NCBI GenBank assembly: GCA_033030425.1
Contig: JAUFSD010000023.1
Coordinates: 62,001-126,000 of the forward strand
Length of the DNA stretch: 64,000 nt
DNA from: Verpa conica
Lineage: Eukaryota; Ascomycota; Pezizomycetes; Pezizales; Morchellaceae
Direction: 5' to 3'
Part shown: positions 35,575 through 46,962 of the stretch, one piece after another
How the letters are laid out: each line of letters starts with the position of its first letter
How positions within the stretch are numbered: the first letter of the stretch is position 1
Notes under the pieces: model-generated
Seen by the model: only the letters and a program-made list of their open reading frames with translations
Databases searched by the model: none
What the model was told of the DNA's origin: nothing
Program-made: the position numbers and the translations under genes

Positions 35575-36969
35575 CTAAGATTTTTGCCTGTCTGACCACA
35601 TTTTCAATCTCTTATCAGTCATCAAAACCATGGAGTAACGCTCCCCCTCTACTGGCAAATTATAATGAGTAATAACAGAAGAACGAAACATAATAATAGA
35701 ACCAGAAAGAAAAGGAACAACAGAAGTTAGTTCAGTAAACACTAAACTTCCGCCAGTAAACTTACCCCAACATATAACAATGCAAATACCACCTTTTATA
35801 TCTCCTAAATCTTTATGTGCAGTGGTAGTAACTAGTTTGTTAATGAAAGCAGCTGCAAAAAGACCCGCAAACTTATGACAGCCTTCCGGCACCTTTATAT
35901 CCTGATAAATCTCATACATAACTGGGTGGTGGACCTTTATTAAATTCTCAATAAAGATAAATAGCTTGCTGTTGGAGTGTTGGAACTGCCGAGCACCCAT
36001 ATAGAATGGATTATCTTTTCTCTTATAGTGATGACCCGTTCCTGGGCCTCTATAGTTGGCTGTCATGTAGGGTTGAAGGAAACGGCCAGATTTAAACCAG
36101 CAGCCAAGAACCCTAGAAACATAATTCCCTCTTTTGTGGTTAAGACTAGAACCTCCTGTAGTAGAAAAAGGTACAGAAGACTCGTAGGTTTCCCAAGAAC
36201 TCTCTAAAGTTGAAATCAAGTGGGAAGAAAGAGTATTCTGAGGAAATAAGTGAACAAGAACAGTTTTAGTGTGATCTTGAATAATGAGGCCATTTTGAAT
36301 TTGAGATGTGGTGTAGTGAGTATAGAGGGTGAGCTTTTCTGGAGGCAGTTGAAAGATAGTACTAGGTTGAGAGTTCCGGGTTCTGTGATTTAAGGATGCG
36401 AGATTGATGTTTTGGTTCTTTATCATGATAATAGTGGTTTCCTCCAAAGCTTTCCCCCCCTTCTCTTCAAAGAAAATTGTATTTCTAGGCTTTACTTTTC
36501 TCTTTCTCTTATTCCCTCTCTTTTCTTCTTTTTTCTCTTCTAAAGGAACCTCCAACGCAGTATCAATATGCCAACATGGGTCACAAGCCCATCCATCAGG
36601 ACGTAGAGGAGGTGTATAGCCATAAGTATTTAATATCTCTTTCAATCTCTCCTCTGATTCCTCCAGTACAACTTCTTCTTCTTCTGGCTCCTCCAATAGC
36701 CATTGTAGAAAATCATCATCCTTATTCAATAAAGAATCATGCTGTATAAAGAATCATATTTCTTTATCAATATTGGCTGCAGTCTCGGCATTCATGGTAA
36801 CGGCAGGCTCGGCGCTCTTGATACTGATATGCTCAGCGTTCTCAATAGTGGCAGGCTCGGCGTTCTCGATATCGTCACTCTCGGCGTTTCTAATAACAAG
36901 CTCGGCGTTCTCGATATCATCACTCTCGGCGTTTCTAATAACAGGCTCGGCGTTCTCGATATTGTCCAT
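35575..36969 (-). CDS. TET/JBP-like 2-oxoglutarate/Fe(II) dioxygenase
   Basis: A long minus-strand frame ends at 35575. The core lies in its C-terminal third: HKFAGLFAAAFINK, TTTAHKDLGD (HxD iron ligands), GGICIVICWGKFTGG, FLSGSIIMFRSSVITHYNLP (distal His) and GERYSMVLMTD (Arg for 2-oxoglutarate). This order fits the double-stranded beta-helix of fungal TET/JBP-like nucleic-acid oxygenases; a related fungal 2OG-Fe(II) family is the alternative. Upstream lie a segment NYRGPGTGHHYKRKDNPFY, a Lys/Arg-rich stretch and an acidic leader (PEEEEVVLEE). Oddity: the frame opens at about 36750 without an ATG. A possible first exon starts at ATG 36969, encodes IENAE repeats, and could splice in phase to an acceptor just before 36742. 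That join is a guess. It lies beside the transposon nest. Confidence 0.65.
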
Positions 36970-36985
36970 CTCGGCGTTTCTAGCT
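36790..36985. repeat. 45-bp minisatellite, CTCGGCGTTCTCGAT units
   Basis: The 45-bp unit made of CTCGGCGTTCTCGATATC, then TCACTCTCGGCG, then TTTCTAATAACA repeats about 2.5 times, with shorter related units on the left. On the minus strand it keeps an open frame (DDIENAE and RNAES repeats), which may be the first exon of the dioxygenase gene. Confidence 0.8.
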
Positions 36986-37080
36986 GTGTTTCGTTTCCAG
37001 TGCTTTGTTTGTGTTTCGTTTCCGTCACTTCGTTTCCGTTTCGTTTCCGTCGCTTCGTTTGTGTTTCGTTTCCAGAGATG
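36985..37080. repeat. short tandem TTTCGTTTCC repeat
   Basis: About 95 bp of variations on TTTCGTTTCC and CTTCGTTTGTG in tandem, right next to the 45-bp minisatellite. Confidence 0.75.
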
Positions 37081-37313
37081 TGGGAGTGTTTCTATAAGAC
37101 AGTTAGTATAGGGTTCAGGGCCAAGGGCTAAACCCTACTTTGTTCTCTCACAACGCGTCTTAACACGCTCCTTAGACAATGTGAAGGAGGATAGCGTGTT
37201 AACAGTGATTCTGATATCCAAAAGTAATAATTGAATCAGAGGATATAAGATTAAACTAACTCAGTCTAGAATCAAATAACATAATACTCGATAGGTGGGT
37301 GTTGGGCGCGGGT

Positions 37314-37334
37314 CTGCTGCTGCTGCTGCTGCTG
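37314..37334. repeat. (CTG)7 microsatellite
   Basis: Seven perfect CTG units, in a 490-bp gene-free stretch between the dioxygenase and the DUF6601-type gene. Confidence 0.9.
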
Positions 37335-37568
37335 GGAGCGAGTGACGATGGTCGGAGGCAGCAAGCTGCAGGCCGGCTGCAAGCGACCGGGGGATCCTGC
37401 TGACAAAGCACCCACACCACGGCGTCGCTCGCAACTGCGAGCGAATGGAAACCTCGCTAGGCCTTTCACCCCATAACCCTTTCACTTCGTTCAGGGCACT
37501 CTATCAGAAACATTACTATAAACACTATCAGAAATATTTCTATAAAAACTACCAACAATAATAAACAA

Positions 37569-38570
37569 TCACCCCTTACGGTGCCTATGACCATGTATAA
37601 TTGCGAAAAGAAGCTCACGGAACTGGAAAAATATATATAGAAGCGGGAAAAACAACAAGCCAATACCAGTAGCCCACAAGCTGAAATTCGCGAATCTACG
37701 AACCGAAACCTGGTAAGCTATACTAGTTGATGCGTCCGCCGCGAGTGTCGTTTGCATCGCCGTCAAAACAACCGAAATGCTACCAAATACAAACAGGTAG
37801 GGCGCCATAAAGCGACTAAAGTACAAGCCATACTGGGTATAGGTATCGAAATAGTTCCACTCGTAACAGAAGACTTTGCTGTAGAAGTTCAGTCGAGTAA
37901 GCCGTAGTTCCCCATAGATATATCGGTCTGCTACGTCCTCCTCATCAAACGCGGCCCGATAACCCTCTATGTATTTACACCATTTGGCCCAGGTGATATT
38001 ATCATCTTTCGGTAATAGCCCCTTCTCCCTCGCGATATCGAAATCAGATTCGTGGGCAATCAGTCTCGCGTAGGTACGAAGAAAGCCATTTGTAGACTTT
38101 TGGATCTCTGTCGATGTGCTCTCGAATATATATTTCTTGACGAAAGCGTAGTTAAGAAGACAACGAGGAATCGGTTTGATGAATATTTGGTCGTAGTACC
38201 AAACCAGGTGTAGATCGGGCCTTTCGGTAATGAGGATTTGACGGCCTTTAATAGCTTGGTGGTGTAAAGGATTGATATTGTTTTTACTAGACAGAAGCCA
38301 TAGAATGCCGTGCATTTTGTCGAGCCGCTCTGTCGCGAGTTCCTCCATAAGAAAGGAATGAACACTGGACCCATCGCTTAGGGGAATCCAAGGCTGGCCC
38401 GGGACAATCAAAGGCTCTTGAGCGGCATTAATCGAGGTAGGGGTGATCGGAGCAGTAACATCACCGTTCGGACTAAGCCCCAGGTCATGGACTAACTCTG
38501 CGTCCTTAGTGAAGCGGTCAGGAAACGATTTCCGACCGTACATCGGGATGCTGGTACCGGGGCCCGCCAT
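37569..38570 (-). CDS. DUF6601-like integral membrane protein
   Basis: Single-exon minus-strand gene of 333 residues, ATG at 38570. Recognisable stretches are LATERLDKMHGILWLL, PLHHQAIKGRQILITERPDLHLVWYYD and QIFIKPIPRCLLNYAFVKKYIF, then RLTRLNFYSKV. The order (ERL, LHLVW, IFIKP-P-LL) matches my memory of the fungal DUF6601 family, whose function is unknown. Two hydrophobic segments near the C-terminus (APYLFVFGSISVVLTAMQT and FSLWATGIGLLFFPLLYIFF) predict a two-pass membrane protein with a short basic tail (HGHRHRKG). There is no signal peptide. Length and lack of gaps suggest it is intact. It is the first clear host gene beyond the transposon nest. Confidence 0.78.
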   Translation of the reverse strand: MAGPGTSIPMYGRKSFPDRFTKDAELVHDLGLSPNGDVTAPITPTSINAAQEPLIVPGQPWIPLSDGSSVHSFLMEELATERLDKMHGILWLLSSKNNINPLHHQAIKGRQILITERPDLHLVWYYDQIFIKPIPRCLLNYAFVKKYIFESTSTEIQKSTNGFLRTYARLIAHESDFDIAREKGLLPKDDNITWAKWCKYIEGYRAAFDEEDVADRYIYGELRLTRLNFYSKVFCYEWNYFDTYTQYGLYFSRFMAPYLFVFGSISVVLTAMQTTLAADASTSIAYQVSVRRFANFSLWATGIGLLFFPLLYIFFQFRELLFAIIHGHRHRKG

Positions 38571-39606
38571 AGTTGGGTATGGTGAATAGTCTGGAAGGGG
38601 TTATTCCCGCTCTCCTCAGCAAACATATTCAAGGACGCCGGTCCGCCTCTGAACGTTTGCCAAGTCGCTCCTACAGGGATAACAGCCAGAAAAAGATGAG
38701 ACACGATGTGTGTCTTGGCATAAAGTGTCTACAGAGGTGATTGGATTTCAGACCTGTTCAGACTAAGCTGTTCGCTATGCCTGCTAAGATTATCGGCTCA
38801 AGCCTATTTGAATAGAATATCATTATAATACTCCTCCGTAAAGAAAACACATGATAATTAACGATTATGCGAGAGAAATAGGCTCTCAAATAAACTGCCT
38901 AGTTATAGGGTGCACCGGAAGAATGAATTAATCATGTGCACCTGAAGAATAATAATGATGCTCTATTATAGTTATCTAAAAATAAAAAACTCCAATATCG
39001 GTCATTTATATCTCTATTAGTTGGTTACATAATCAATTATATAGAGTCCTAAGCCAGTTCTCCCTCCGCGAGATATCTATCTTTAGAGCCTGTTTATAAT
39101 AGTATTCTCGCCAGATATCCTCTTCCATTATGGCCCAGTGTAGGTCTGTAAGTTCGGGGCCTGTCATTTGCTGTGTATGTGGACTCGTGATCGGGACCAT
39201 TCGAACACTTACTTTAGAAACAGCCCATTTTATGTAATTCCCGTAACCTTTAGTTCTAATTTCTTAATCTTAGTAATATTTACTGTTTCGTTGATTATTC
39301 AGACAGCGACCTGTGATCTCGGGTTTGTGACTTCTCTCGTTTAGTTTTAGTCGGGTCCCTAGGCTGGTCAAGGAATTGTTTTATGCAAATTCCCGTGCCA
39401 ACTACTGGCAGTTTCAAGTGGACTTCTTGAAATCAGTGTCTCGCCGCTCGAGCTTTGACACCTATTTCATCTCTTTGATAATTGAGCCCTAGTGCCGGCG
39501 TACCCATTACAATTGTATGATTGTTTGAGAAAATCTTGCAAGTTCAGAATTCATAGTATCATACAGTTCATATTTTTTCGCTATCTAAATAAAAAAATTC
39601 TTCGGC
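38571..39606. other. intergenic, no gene seen
   Basis: About 1 kb of AT-rich DNA upstream of the DUF6601-type gene and downstream of the beta-galactosidase. No features recognised. Confidence 0.55.
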
Positions 39607-42600
39607 TTAATAAGCCCCCTTCCTCTCTTTCCACCTTGGTTGCTCGCTCGCCTCGACTTCTCCAAATCCACTCTGAATGAGCGCGGACGCCACAAGTTCC
39701 AAGCCATCAAGTTTTGCGCCCTCCTTGTCCATAGCCCAGAGTGAGACGCCAAGACTGTTCTTTCCTTGGTGGTTGATGATACCCTCTGGGACGGGGAATT
39801 CGAGCTGCGGCCCAACATTGTTCGCGTACTTACCAAACTGGTACCCGTTAACGTAGATCTGGGCCCTGAAGTTGGGTGTCTCCGTCGAGTTTGAGAATTT
39901 GAAAACAAGGGGAATGTCATAATTCTTTGGCAAGTTGAGTTCAAACTCGGTCCTGTTATAATCGTGAGTACAAACGCGAAGCGAACATACGGGAAGCCAA
40001 GAACCTACTTGAAAAACCCAACACCAGCAGTTTTAATACCCTCAAAGGGAGTCTTCTTGTCCCACTTGCCGGTATCGAATCCAGGATAATGCCACCCTTG
40101 GCGTTCTGCGTAGAGACCGCCTTCATTAAAGGGTCCTCGGGCCCGGTCAACATACTATAGTTTAGTTAGCTTATGAAACTCTTGCCGTTAAATAATTGGG
40201 AATTGCTCGTACAGTCTCGCCTCCCAAGTTTCCAGTCAACTTCCAAGATACGGTAGTATCAGGGCTCCCCTTAAAGTCGTAGTACAGTATACCTCTTGGG
40301 GTCTTGAAATCATCTGACCCTGCAGTCCAGTCTTCATTTAGACCTTGATGATCCTGGAGGATAGTAATGATATTCTTGCTTCCCTTCTTCAATGTTGAGA
40401 AAGTAAAGGTCTTGTTTCCGAAGTTTGCGGCGTCGTACCCGTACCACGATCCAAGGAAGTCAGAATTCAACCAAACGCTGAATCCAAATGCACTACCGCC
40501 TACAAAATCTGTTAATACTACCATCTGCTAAAGCTATTTTAGGTGAATTACCAATAAGGGATGCGTTAAAGCTGTTTTCTTTTCCAGTCGCCGTGAAGTG
40601 TCCTCGCCACAATAGATTCCCATTATGGTAGCCATATTCACTCGCATACAGATTTTCCGGTGTTGTCAGTGGCCTTGGGTTGGTGGTGTCCTTCTTGTCG
40701 GCGCTCGTCCATTTACTATCATCGTATTTACTACCAATCTCTGGCAAACTATCGGAATATTTCTATAATTCAAAGTATTAGTCTAGAATTCCAAAGCAAC
40801 ACAAAAGAGAAAAGTGTAAAATCATACCCAGGTAAGTTTGCTCAAAGTCGGCAATACCGCCTTCGGCTCTTTGTATACTAATTTACCCAACAATGATCCG
40901 TACGAAGTCTTCTCAACCTTTAAGTCATCTCCGTTAAACTTGACCTTCTTCACAGCTGATCCGGCCACAATCTCGATAGTCTCGGTGATGTTAATGTCAC
41001 CCCTGATGTTCAAAGTGCTGCCATCAATCTCGGCTGAGCGGATCAAATATGTTCCCTTGATAATGACTGACTCATCAGTGCTGAATGCCGGGCTCGGGAA
41101 ACCCTTGTCCGACGGAATGTCTGGGACCCATAGCCTGTAAGCCGTGTTTCTATCGACTATGAAGAGAAGCAGATCATCTCCAATCTCGACAACGGTTTGA
41201 CCCGTAGTTACGTAGTTTAGGATGAGTGATCCATCCTTTGCTTGGGTCTTTGTGAGGGTCTTGTTATCAGCGACTTTGATAGAAGGTGCTTTTCCTGTGT
41301 ACGCGAATGCCGTCTCATGTGTCTCTCCTGAAGCACCGAAGACCACAAGGACATGCTTAGAGCCGAATTTTTTCCTGGAAGGATGAATCATCAGTGATTG
41401 CTCTCCATATCTTCTAGAAATTAGGTACCTACCATGTGAAAACCTCAGCAGATGAGTAGAAAATAGTCTTATCACCGAAAGCATAGTCGGTAACGTGAAT
41501 CTTCGAGTCGCGGCCATCAAGAGTAAGGCTACCCCCCAACTGTGGGATTGAAAGGCTACCGAGGCTAGTAGGTACAGTCAACTTGTAGCTTGACTTTTCA
41601 AGTGAGTTGTATGCCGCATGTCGGACTACCCAGAATACAGTCTTATTACCAACGACATCCTTGGTCTCAGTAACGGCAAGTGCAGGGTTAGTGGTGAAGG
41701 AACCGTTGATCGTATTTGGAATCAAGTTTTGAGGAGCAGTGGTAAGGTAGGCTGGTGAGACTTTTATGAAGTTGGCCTGGAGCTTGAGTTCGCTGTACTT
41801 CTCACGGTTGATACGTCGGGTCTCTGAGATAGCACTTCCGTAATCATAACTAGTGTATACACCGGGGTGTGCAAGGCCTCCCCAATTGGTACCCCCAAAG
41901 GTCTAAAGAGCTGGGTATTAGAAACTGTGTAGGAGCTAAGCAGGTTGGGAGCGGGACAAACCATGTAGATATTGAAGATTGTAGTTGAGATTGAGATCTT
42001 GTTCTTATAGAATAATCTTTCGAATTCATGGTTCAAAAGGATCGAACAGGCTTCATACCCAGCACCTCCCCAAGGGTCGAATGCACCTCCTTGGAACTCC
42101 AAGATTGAGTTTGGTGTCGATGGAGAAACATTCATGTGAGTTTCCCAGAAGTCTGTTGGGATCTTGTTATCAACCCACGTATACGGGTTTGCACAATCGA
42201 AGCCTTCGATTGGTTAGCTTCAGTTCACTTGAAATAATTACTAGATATCAGCCTACCTTGGGGATATCCATCGTATCCATAGATATCAACCTGACCCTCA
42301 CCAGAGCCTGGAACGTAGTTTGCAAATCCACCCCAAACGTCATTCGAGATCATGGGGACAACAATTCCAGCATCTCTATACCAATCCTGAAGGACTTCCA
42401 TATACTTGGGCTGCGGCCATGGAATATAGGGAGCACCAATCGAGAATTCATTCTCGGGCTGAAATAAGATGACCGACCCACCATTTGTGACTTGCTCTGG
42501 TGCAATTATTTCACCAATAATACGAACATAGTCTTTCATAGCTTCAAGGTAAGTTGCATTCTCGGATCTCCAACCGCCTTCGACTCTGATACCCCATCCT

Positions 42601-43200
42601 GGGAAACCGCCTCCTGTAGTCTCGGCATTGATGTATGGACCAGGTCGGGCAATAAGGTAGATTCCGGTTTGGCGTGCAGCTTCGAAGAATGGAGTGTAGG
42701 ATCTAATGCCATCAAAGTTGAAATCTCCCTTCTTGTACTCAACAAGACCCCAATGGACATAAAATGAGACTGTATTAAACCCTAAGGCTTTGATCTTTTC
42801 GAATAGGTCTAACCAAAGGGAGACAACTGGCAATCTATTTGACACATGTTAGTACCAATCTTACTCGAAGTTCATGAAATTCATATAGTTATCTTACCTC
42901 CAGGGGTGAACCTCGCCGGAGAAGACCATTATTCTTTCACCTTTTAAGAAAAGTGAGTGTTCATCCCATGTTACCTATAAATCAAACAATTGTTAGCAAG
43001 GGCACTAGGTATTCTAAGCCATTGGTTTGATTGCTTACCATGGTTTGTAGGTTATTATCGTCCCTCTGAATAATATAATCACTTGGTTTTCTCGCAAACA
43101 GACTGCCAGGTTGGCCAGTCGGGGAAGCAACAACAACCGTCACCAAGGTGAGGGCCAAAAGGCACCCCGCCGAGTATAGGCTCCGCATAGTCAACTTCAT
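39607..43200 (-). CDS. lacA: secreted GH35 beta-galactosidase (LacA-type)
   Basis: Ten exons join in phase to 1021 residues: 43200-43039, 42974-42898, 42834-42257, 42203-41962, 41902-41433, 41374-40828, 40762-40552, 40499-40213, 40154-40009, 39952-39607. Residues 1 to about 26 are a signal peptide ([19 protein letters not shown]). The GH35 barrel has the acid/base Glu209 in [10 protein letters not shown] and the nucleophile Glu308 in [15 protein letters not shown]. Other family marks are [33 protein letters not shown] and [12 protein letters not shown]. The rest forms the usual beta-sandwich domains of fungal LacA. Role: removes terminal beta-galactose from plant pectin and hemicellulose side chains outside the cell. 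Length agrees with the about 1000-residue fungal enzymes and there are no lesions. The gene symbol is given by family resemblance. A TATA box lies about 63 nt upstream of the ATG. Confidence 0.95.
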
Positions 43201-43262
43201 TTCTGAGTAAATGCAGCACCGTGACTCGCGTGGGCCAAAAAACCTGACGGAGAAATGAGAGC

Positions 43263-43270
43263 TTTATATA
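43263..43270 (-). promoter_or_regulatory. TATA box of the beta-galactosidase gene
   Basis: TATATAAA on the minus strand, about 63-70 nt before the start codon at 43200. Position and sequence are typical of an inducible fungal gene. Confidence 0.5.
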
Positions 43271-44933
43271 CCCACATACGATGGATCCACCGAGACTCTC
43301 AATTTCTCGGAAAATGACGAGCCCGAAGATCACTACGAAAAACCCCGCATTGCAATTCCAATTTTTTTTTTCGCTATCCCCCACAACATTTGACCGAGGA
43401 GGCAATCGAGATCTTTACCAAGCCCGGGAATGGTGTTATTTCCAGGCTGCGGGAAGGGCTTTAACAACACGTTACACTGTTTAGCCGAGTAATCTGCAGC
43501 AATCAGGAACTACCTGTCTGATAGACCCCGGTTTAAAGATTCGGTAGAAGTGATCTGCACTAGAAATTAGTATAAATCTACTCATAGGCTATATACTTTG
43601 CTATTCCTGATCCAGGCTTTCCCCGGTTTTTATATTATCATGTTGTACGATATCCGTTGCCAGTGCTCCCACTCTGTCTCTGCACCCGGGAAACTTGATA
43701 TCTGGGCCCGAGGAAAATAGACTATTCATGGATCGAATCCCAGCCCCACTGGTTTGGAAGAGATCAATCTTTTTTGTTTCAAAGAAATCCAATCCCTGGA
43801 GTGAAAACGGGGCCCGTTTCACTGCCATAGAACGCAATCGGTGAACTCAAGCTCGTTTTTGTTGCCGAATATTTCAACTTGGACTGGTATTCTAAACTTT
43901 ACACCGATCATAGTGGAAGTGTAGGGATTGTAGTTTTGCCGCGAAACTTTTAGCGGTAGTTAGGGATGCCTTTTTTTTCCTGCTCAAAGAGAAACTTTGC
44001 ATAGTACAATAATCTCAAGACCAGGCGGGAGTGGCGTCCAACCGAAGTAACGCTTAGGCTATGAGTGTGGCTATTATCTGGAATTTTCCAGCGTGCATAT
44101 ATGTCGGGAATACCCAGATGAGGTTATTGTTTTTTGTCGGGGTAAGATCAAGAGGAAGGTCCATGAGACGTTAGAATTGCGGGGAAAAGCGTTGACCCAT
44201 GAAATCATCTACCCCATATGCAAGGCTGCCCGGAGAAACGGCTGATTCTCCCGATAGCAGCCCATGAGCATAAAGTACTTTGCTAGAAATAAATATTAAC
44301 TACAAGGGATAACGGTTGAACTAACCTATGTAAGTATCGACAATTTCCTAACGATGATGTTATGATATGTATATATGAGGCGTTGTAGCTGAGGAAGACC
44401 AATCGCAACTTTATTACCTTGGATAAGCAACCCTAACCCTATTGCCTAGGCGAAGTGCTTGAACTATACCTTTTCTTGGATTTCAGATCATTTCCTCATA
44501 TAATGTCTTTATGCTGAATCTAACAGGAAATTTATTCTCTATTTAGATTTAAGTAACCCCTACATTAAATCAAGGCCGTTGGCTTCCCAGAGAATTATCT
44601 AGCAAACCTTTGTAGTTACCTTTGTTTTAATACTTTATAAGGAAGATTCTAGAGAGTTTAATTATGAATGAATTTCCCATACGATATTCGAGAATTCCCT
44701 GGGCATACAGCTAGGTTACTGGTTCGTTTCCATACGCACAACACATGGATCATCTTGAATACAAATTGCAAGGTTGCAGTTCGGCTAAACTACACGTCAC
44801 CTTGGATGTTATTTAAAGCTCCCAAGGAATTTAAAGTTGAAATCCCCTCCCTTGTTAACCCTATACTCCGATTTGGATACAGACAGAATCAGGTAAAATA
44901 GCATACAAGGGCATTGTCATGCAACGGAGGAAT
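43271..44933. other. intergenic upstream of the beta-galactosidase
   Basis: About 1.7 kb without a supportable gene. It includes the beta-galactosidase upstream region and a CCCTAACCCTA run near 44431. Confidence 0.5.
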
Positions 44934-45165
44934 AGTATCCCGGCGCGGATGGGTTTTCTATGTCATAATAGAGGAATACATCCCAAAAACCTAACGTTTA
45001 GTAATGTGCCACAGAACGCTTTCATGTCCTTTCACTGCGCACTAGAGGCCACAGAGGCCTATACTAACCTTTGAAAATGACTTATATGCTTTTGACGGAC
45101 CAATGGTTTTTGGGATGTAGTATCCTAGTGCGGATGGTTTTGCTTTCTATGTAACAACGGATGGA
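44934..45165. repeat. inverted-repeat element within a direct repeat
   Basis: ACATCCCAAAAACC (44978-44991) is the perfect reverse complement of 45105-45118. The AGTATCC...GCGGATGG...CTATGT block starting at 44934 is repeated directly from 45119. The structure of about 230 bp looks like a small miniature element or its footprint. Confidence 0.6.
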
Positions 45166-45212
45166 TTGTGTCCTGGCAAGGATCTTGATAGTATGGAAGG
45201 AGAGTTTTAGAG

Positions 45213-45220
45213 TATATAAG
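45213..45220 (+). promoter_or_regulatory. TATA box ahead of a small decayed gene
   Basis: TATATAAG lies 74 nt upstream of the ATG at 45294, the only support that this small frame was once expressed. Confidence 0.35.
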
Positions 45221-45293
45221 CAGGTCGTTAGCACTTTACTTAGTTCTTTATCAATGTATACTTAGTTATTCTCATTCAGATACTTGCAGCAAT

Positions 45294-45830
45294 ATGCCTC
45301 TAAATTGCGCCATGGAAGCGACGCCACGCCCCTACGATCCCGGAACATCACTAATAATCATGAGACAGTTCGTCGAAACATTCTACCAGACACAAATGAT
45401 CCACTTTAGCAAATGGGAATAGACCTATGAAAGTTCAGAGCTAGTAAATCCTATCGCAATTGAGATGAATATCCTGTTTGAGGATGTCCACTCACTTTTT
45501 GCCGCGGTAAAGTCTATGAGCATCAATTGCAACCATGCGAGCCCCGCCATAATCTTAGGAATTTATCGCCTCCAACTTCTAGCTATCGAGCTTGACGACG
45601 CATTTCTTGGCTCATCTAATCATTCAGTGGGAGCGTTGACGAGAGATCAACAGTATATTCCCCGAATTACAAATAATATGGACATCACCGCCAGTGTCTC
45701 ACCCTGGAAGCTCTCAGTACCAACTCTACACATCTCCCGCTTCTCTCCAGAATCTTCGATAGACGTTAAACTTAAGTCTAGCAAGCTACATAAATTGAAG
45801 AATTCTGTCCGTAGTGCCATTTGCTTATAA
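45294..45830 (+). pseudogene. small decayed gene of unknown family, one in-frame TAG
   Basis: From ATG 45294 a frame of 42 codons ends at TAG 45420-45422. The same frame then continues open to 45830. Read through, it would be about 178 residues. The continuing part (NILFEDVHSLFAAVKSMS, then LGIYRLQLLAIELDDAFL) resembles the helical dimerisation tail found behind some fungal C6 transcription factors (AflR-type), but no Zn2Cys6 motif is present, so I offer that only as a weak resemblance. The intact frame on both sides of the TAG and a TATA box upstream suggest a relict gene or C-terminal fragment. It could also be chance. Confidence 0.4.
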
Positions 45831-46962
45831 AACCTATTGGAGGATATCTTCAGAACTCAGTTCATACGCCTTCTAGGGGTACGCTAGAGAGAGATATAAG
45901 TCCGAGAACCATATAACTTTAGTATAGTTAGTCTCGTGCCCATCCTCTACGGCGCAGCTTGCTGCGTCTACGGTGGCTGCGCAGCAAAAGCAACCATTGG
46001 GGCTGGGAACGAGCCTATAGTATAGTATATCTTCGATTCTTTTGAGTCTTAGCCATAGCCATTGTGCTATTCTCCACAAGCTGGTGATTGCCCTTCGCCA
46101 AAAAACCATTGCATATTACATAAATATATAGTACGGATCTATGATCTCTATAATGAGCGATCTCAGACTAGGCTCCCTTGGCCAGAATATTATTACACAT
46201 TTTTAAACTTCATTGTTTATACGGAAGCGTTTAGTCTTAATCAGGGAATATTTCTAAGCTTATAGATATCCGGAATATATATACAAAACCAGCCTACTAA
46301 GAAAATTTCCAACCCAGAGTAGCTAGTGGAAATTACTTTTAAATGAGTAATAGCTATACAATACCAAGTCTACCTATAGTTGTTATACATGTATATTTCC
46401 GAATTAACCCGAGACAACGGGCAGAGTGATCTACCATGATTCACCTCTTGATGATCACTAAAATTTAAAGCCGAAAGAACTATCTTAAAAGCACATAGCC
46501 TTGGATATGATACAATGATGCAGGCTCCCGTCAAGTGACTGAAATCAGCACTATGTATGCATAAGCTGAGCTCTCGTGTCAGAAGCCTGTTTGCCACAAG
46601 TACGGCCTCGTGCCCAGCCTCCCCGCGATTGGTCGCAGATTATACTCCCGGTTGCACAGGCAACAGGCACGCATATATGGCAGAAGGGTTGCCTTAAACT
46701 ACATATGTGGAGGAAACATAATATCGTCAGATCCCCCCCCTCCTCAGGATAGCTACCACGGGCCCAACACCCGAGATAGTCTACTCAGAGCTACCCCACC
46801 CTCAAGAGCCAAATTGAGCCCTTTCCTATTCCGCACCCAGTTCGATCTTCTCGAAAGTCTTGCATTTTTAGATATCTCCAAGGTCTCATTTCTAGTACCC
46901 TTCCCGGGCTATTCTACGTAAAACTAATTACAAGCCTTTTTCTACCTAGATCATTCCCCAAG
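45831..46962. other. intergenic, no gene seen
   Basis: About 1.1 kb, AT-rich, with no recognisable gene or RNA. The final 40 bases form the 5' leader of the zinc-finger gene. Confidence 0.5.

Noticed and set aside
36739..37131. Plus-strand open frames of about 110-130 codons
   Set aside because: They are the opposite strand of the 45-bp minisatellite and the TTTCGTTTCC tract; repetitive by construction.
41985..42767. Plus-strand frames of 90-160 codons
   Set aside because: They are antisense of the GH35 exons; no independent evidence.
44428..44445. CCCTAACCCTA run and similar runs near 423, 11970, 28000 and 60961
   Set aside because: Telomere-like but only one or two units each, in unrelated contexts; not evidence of a telomere or chromosome end.
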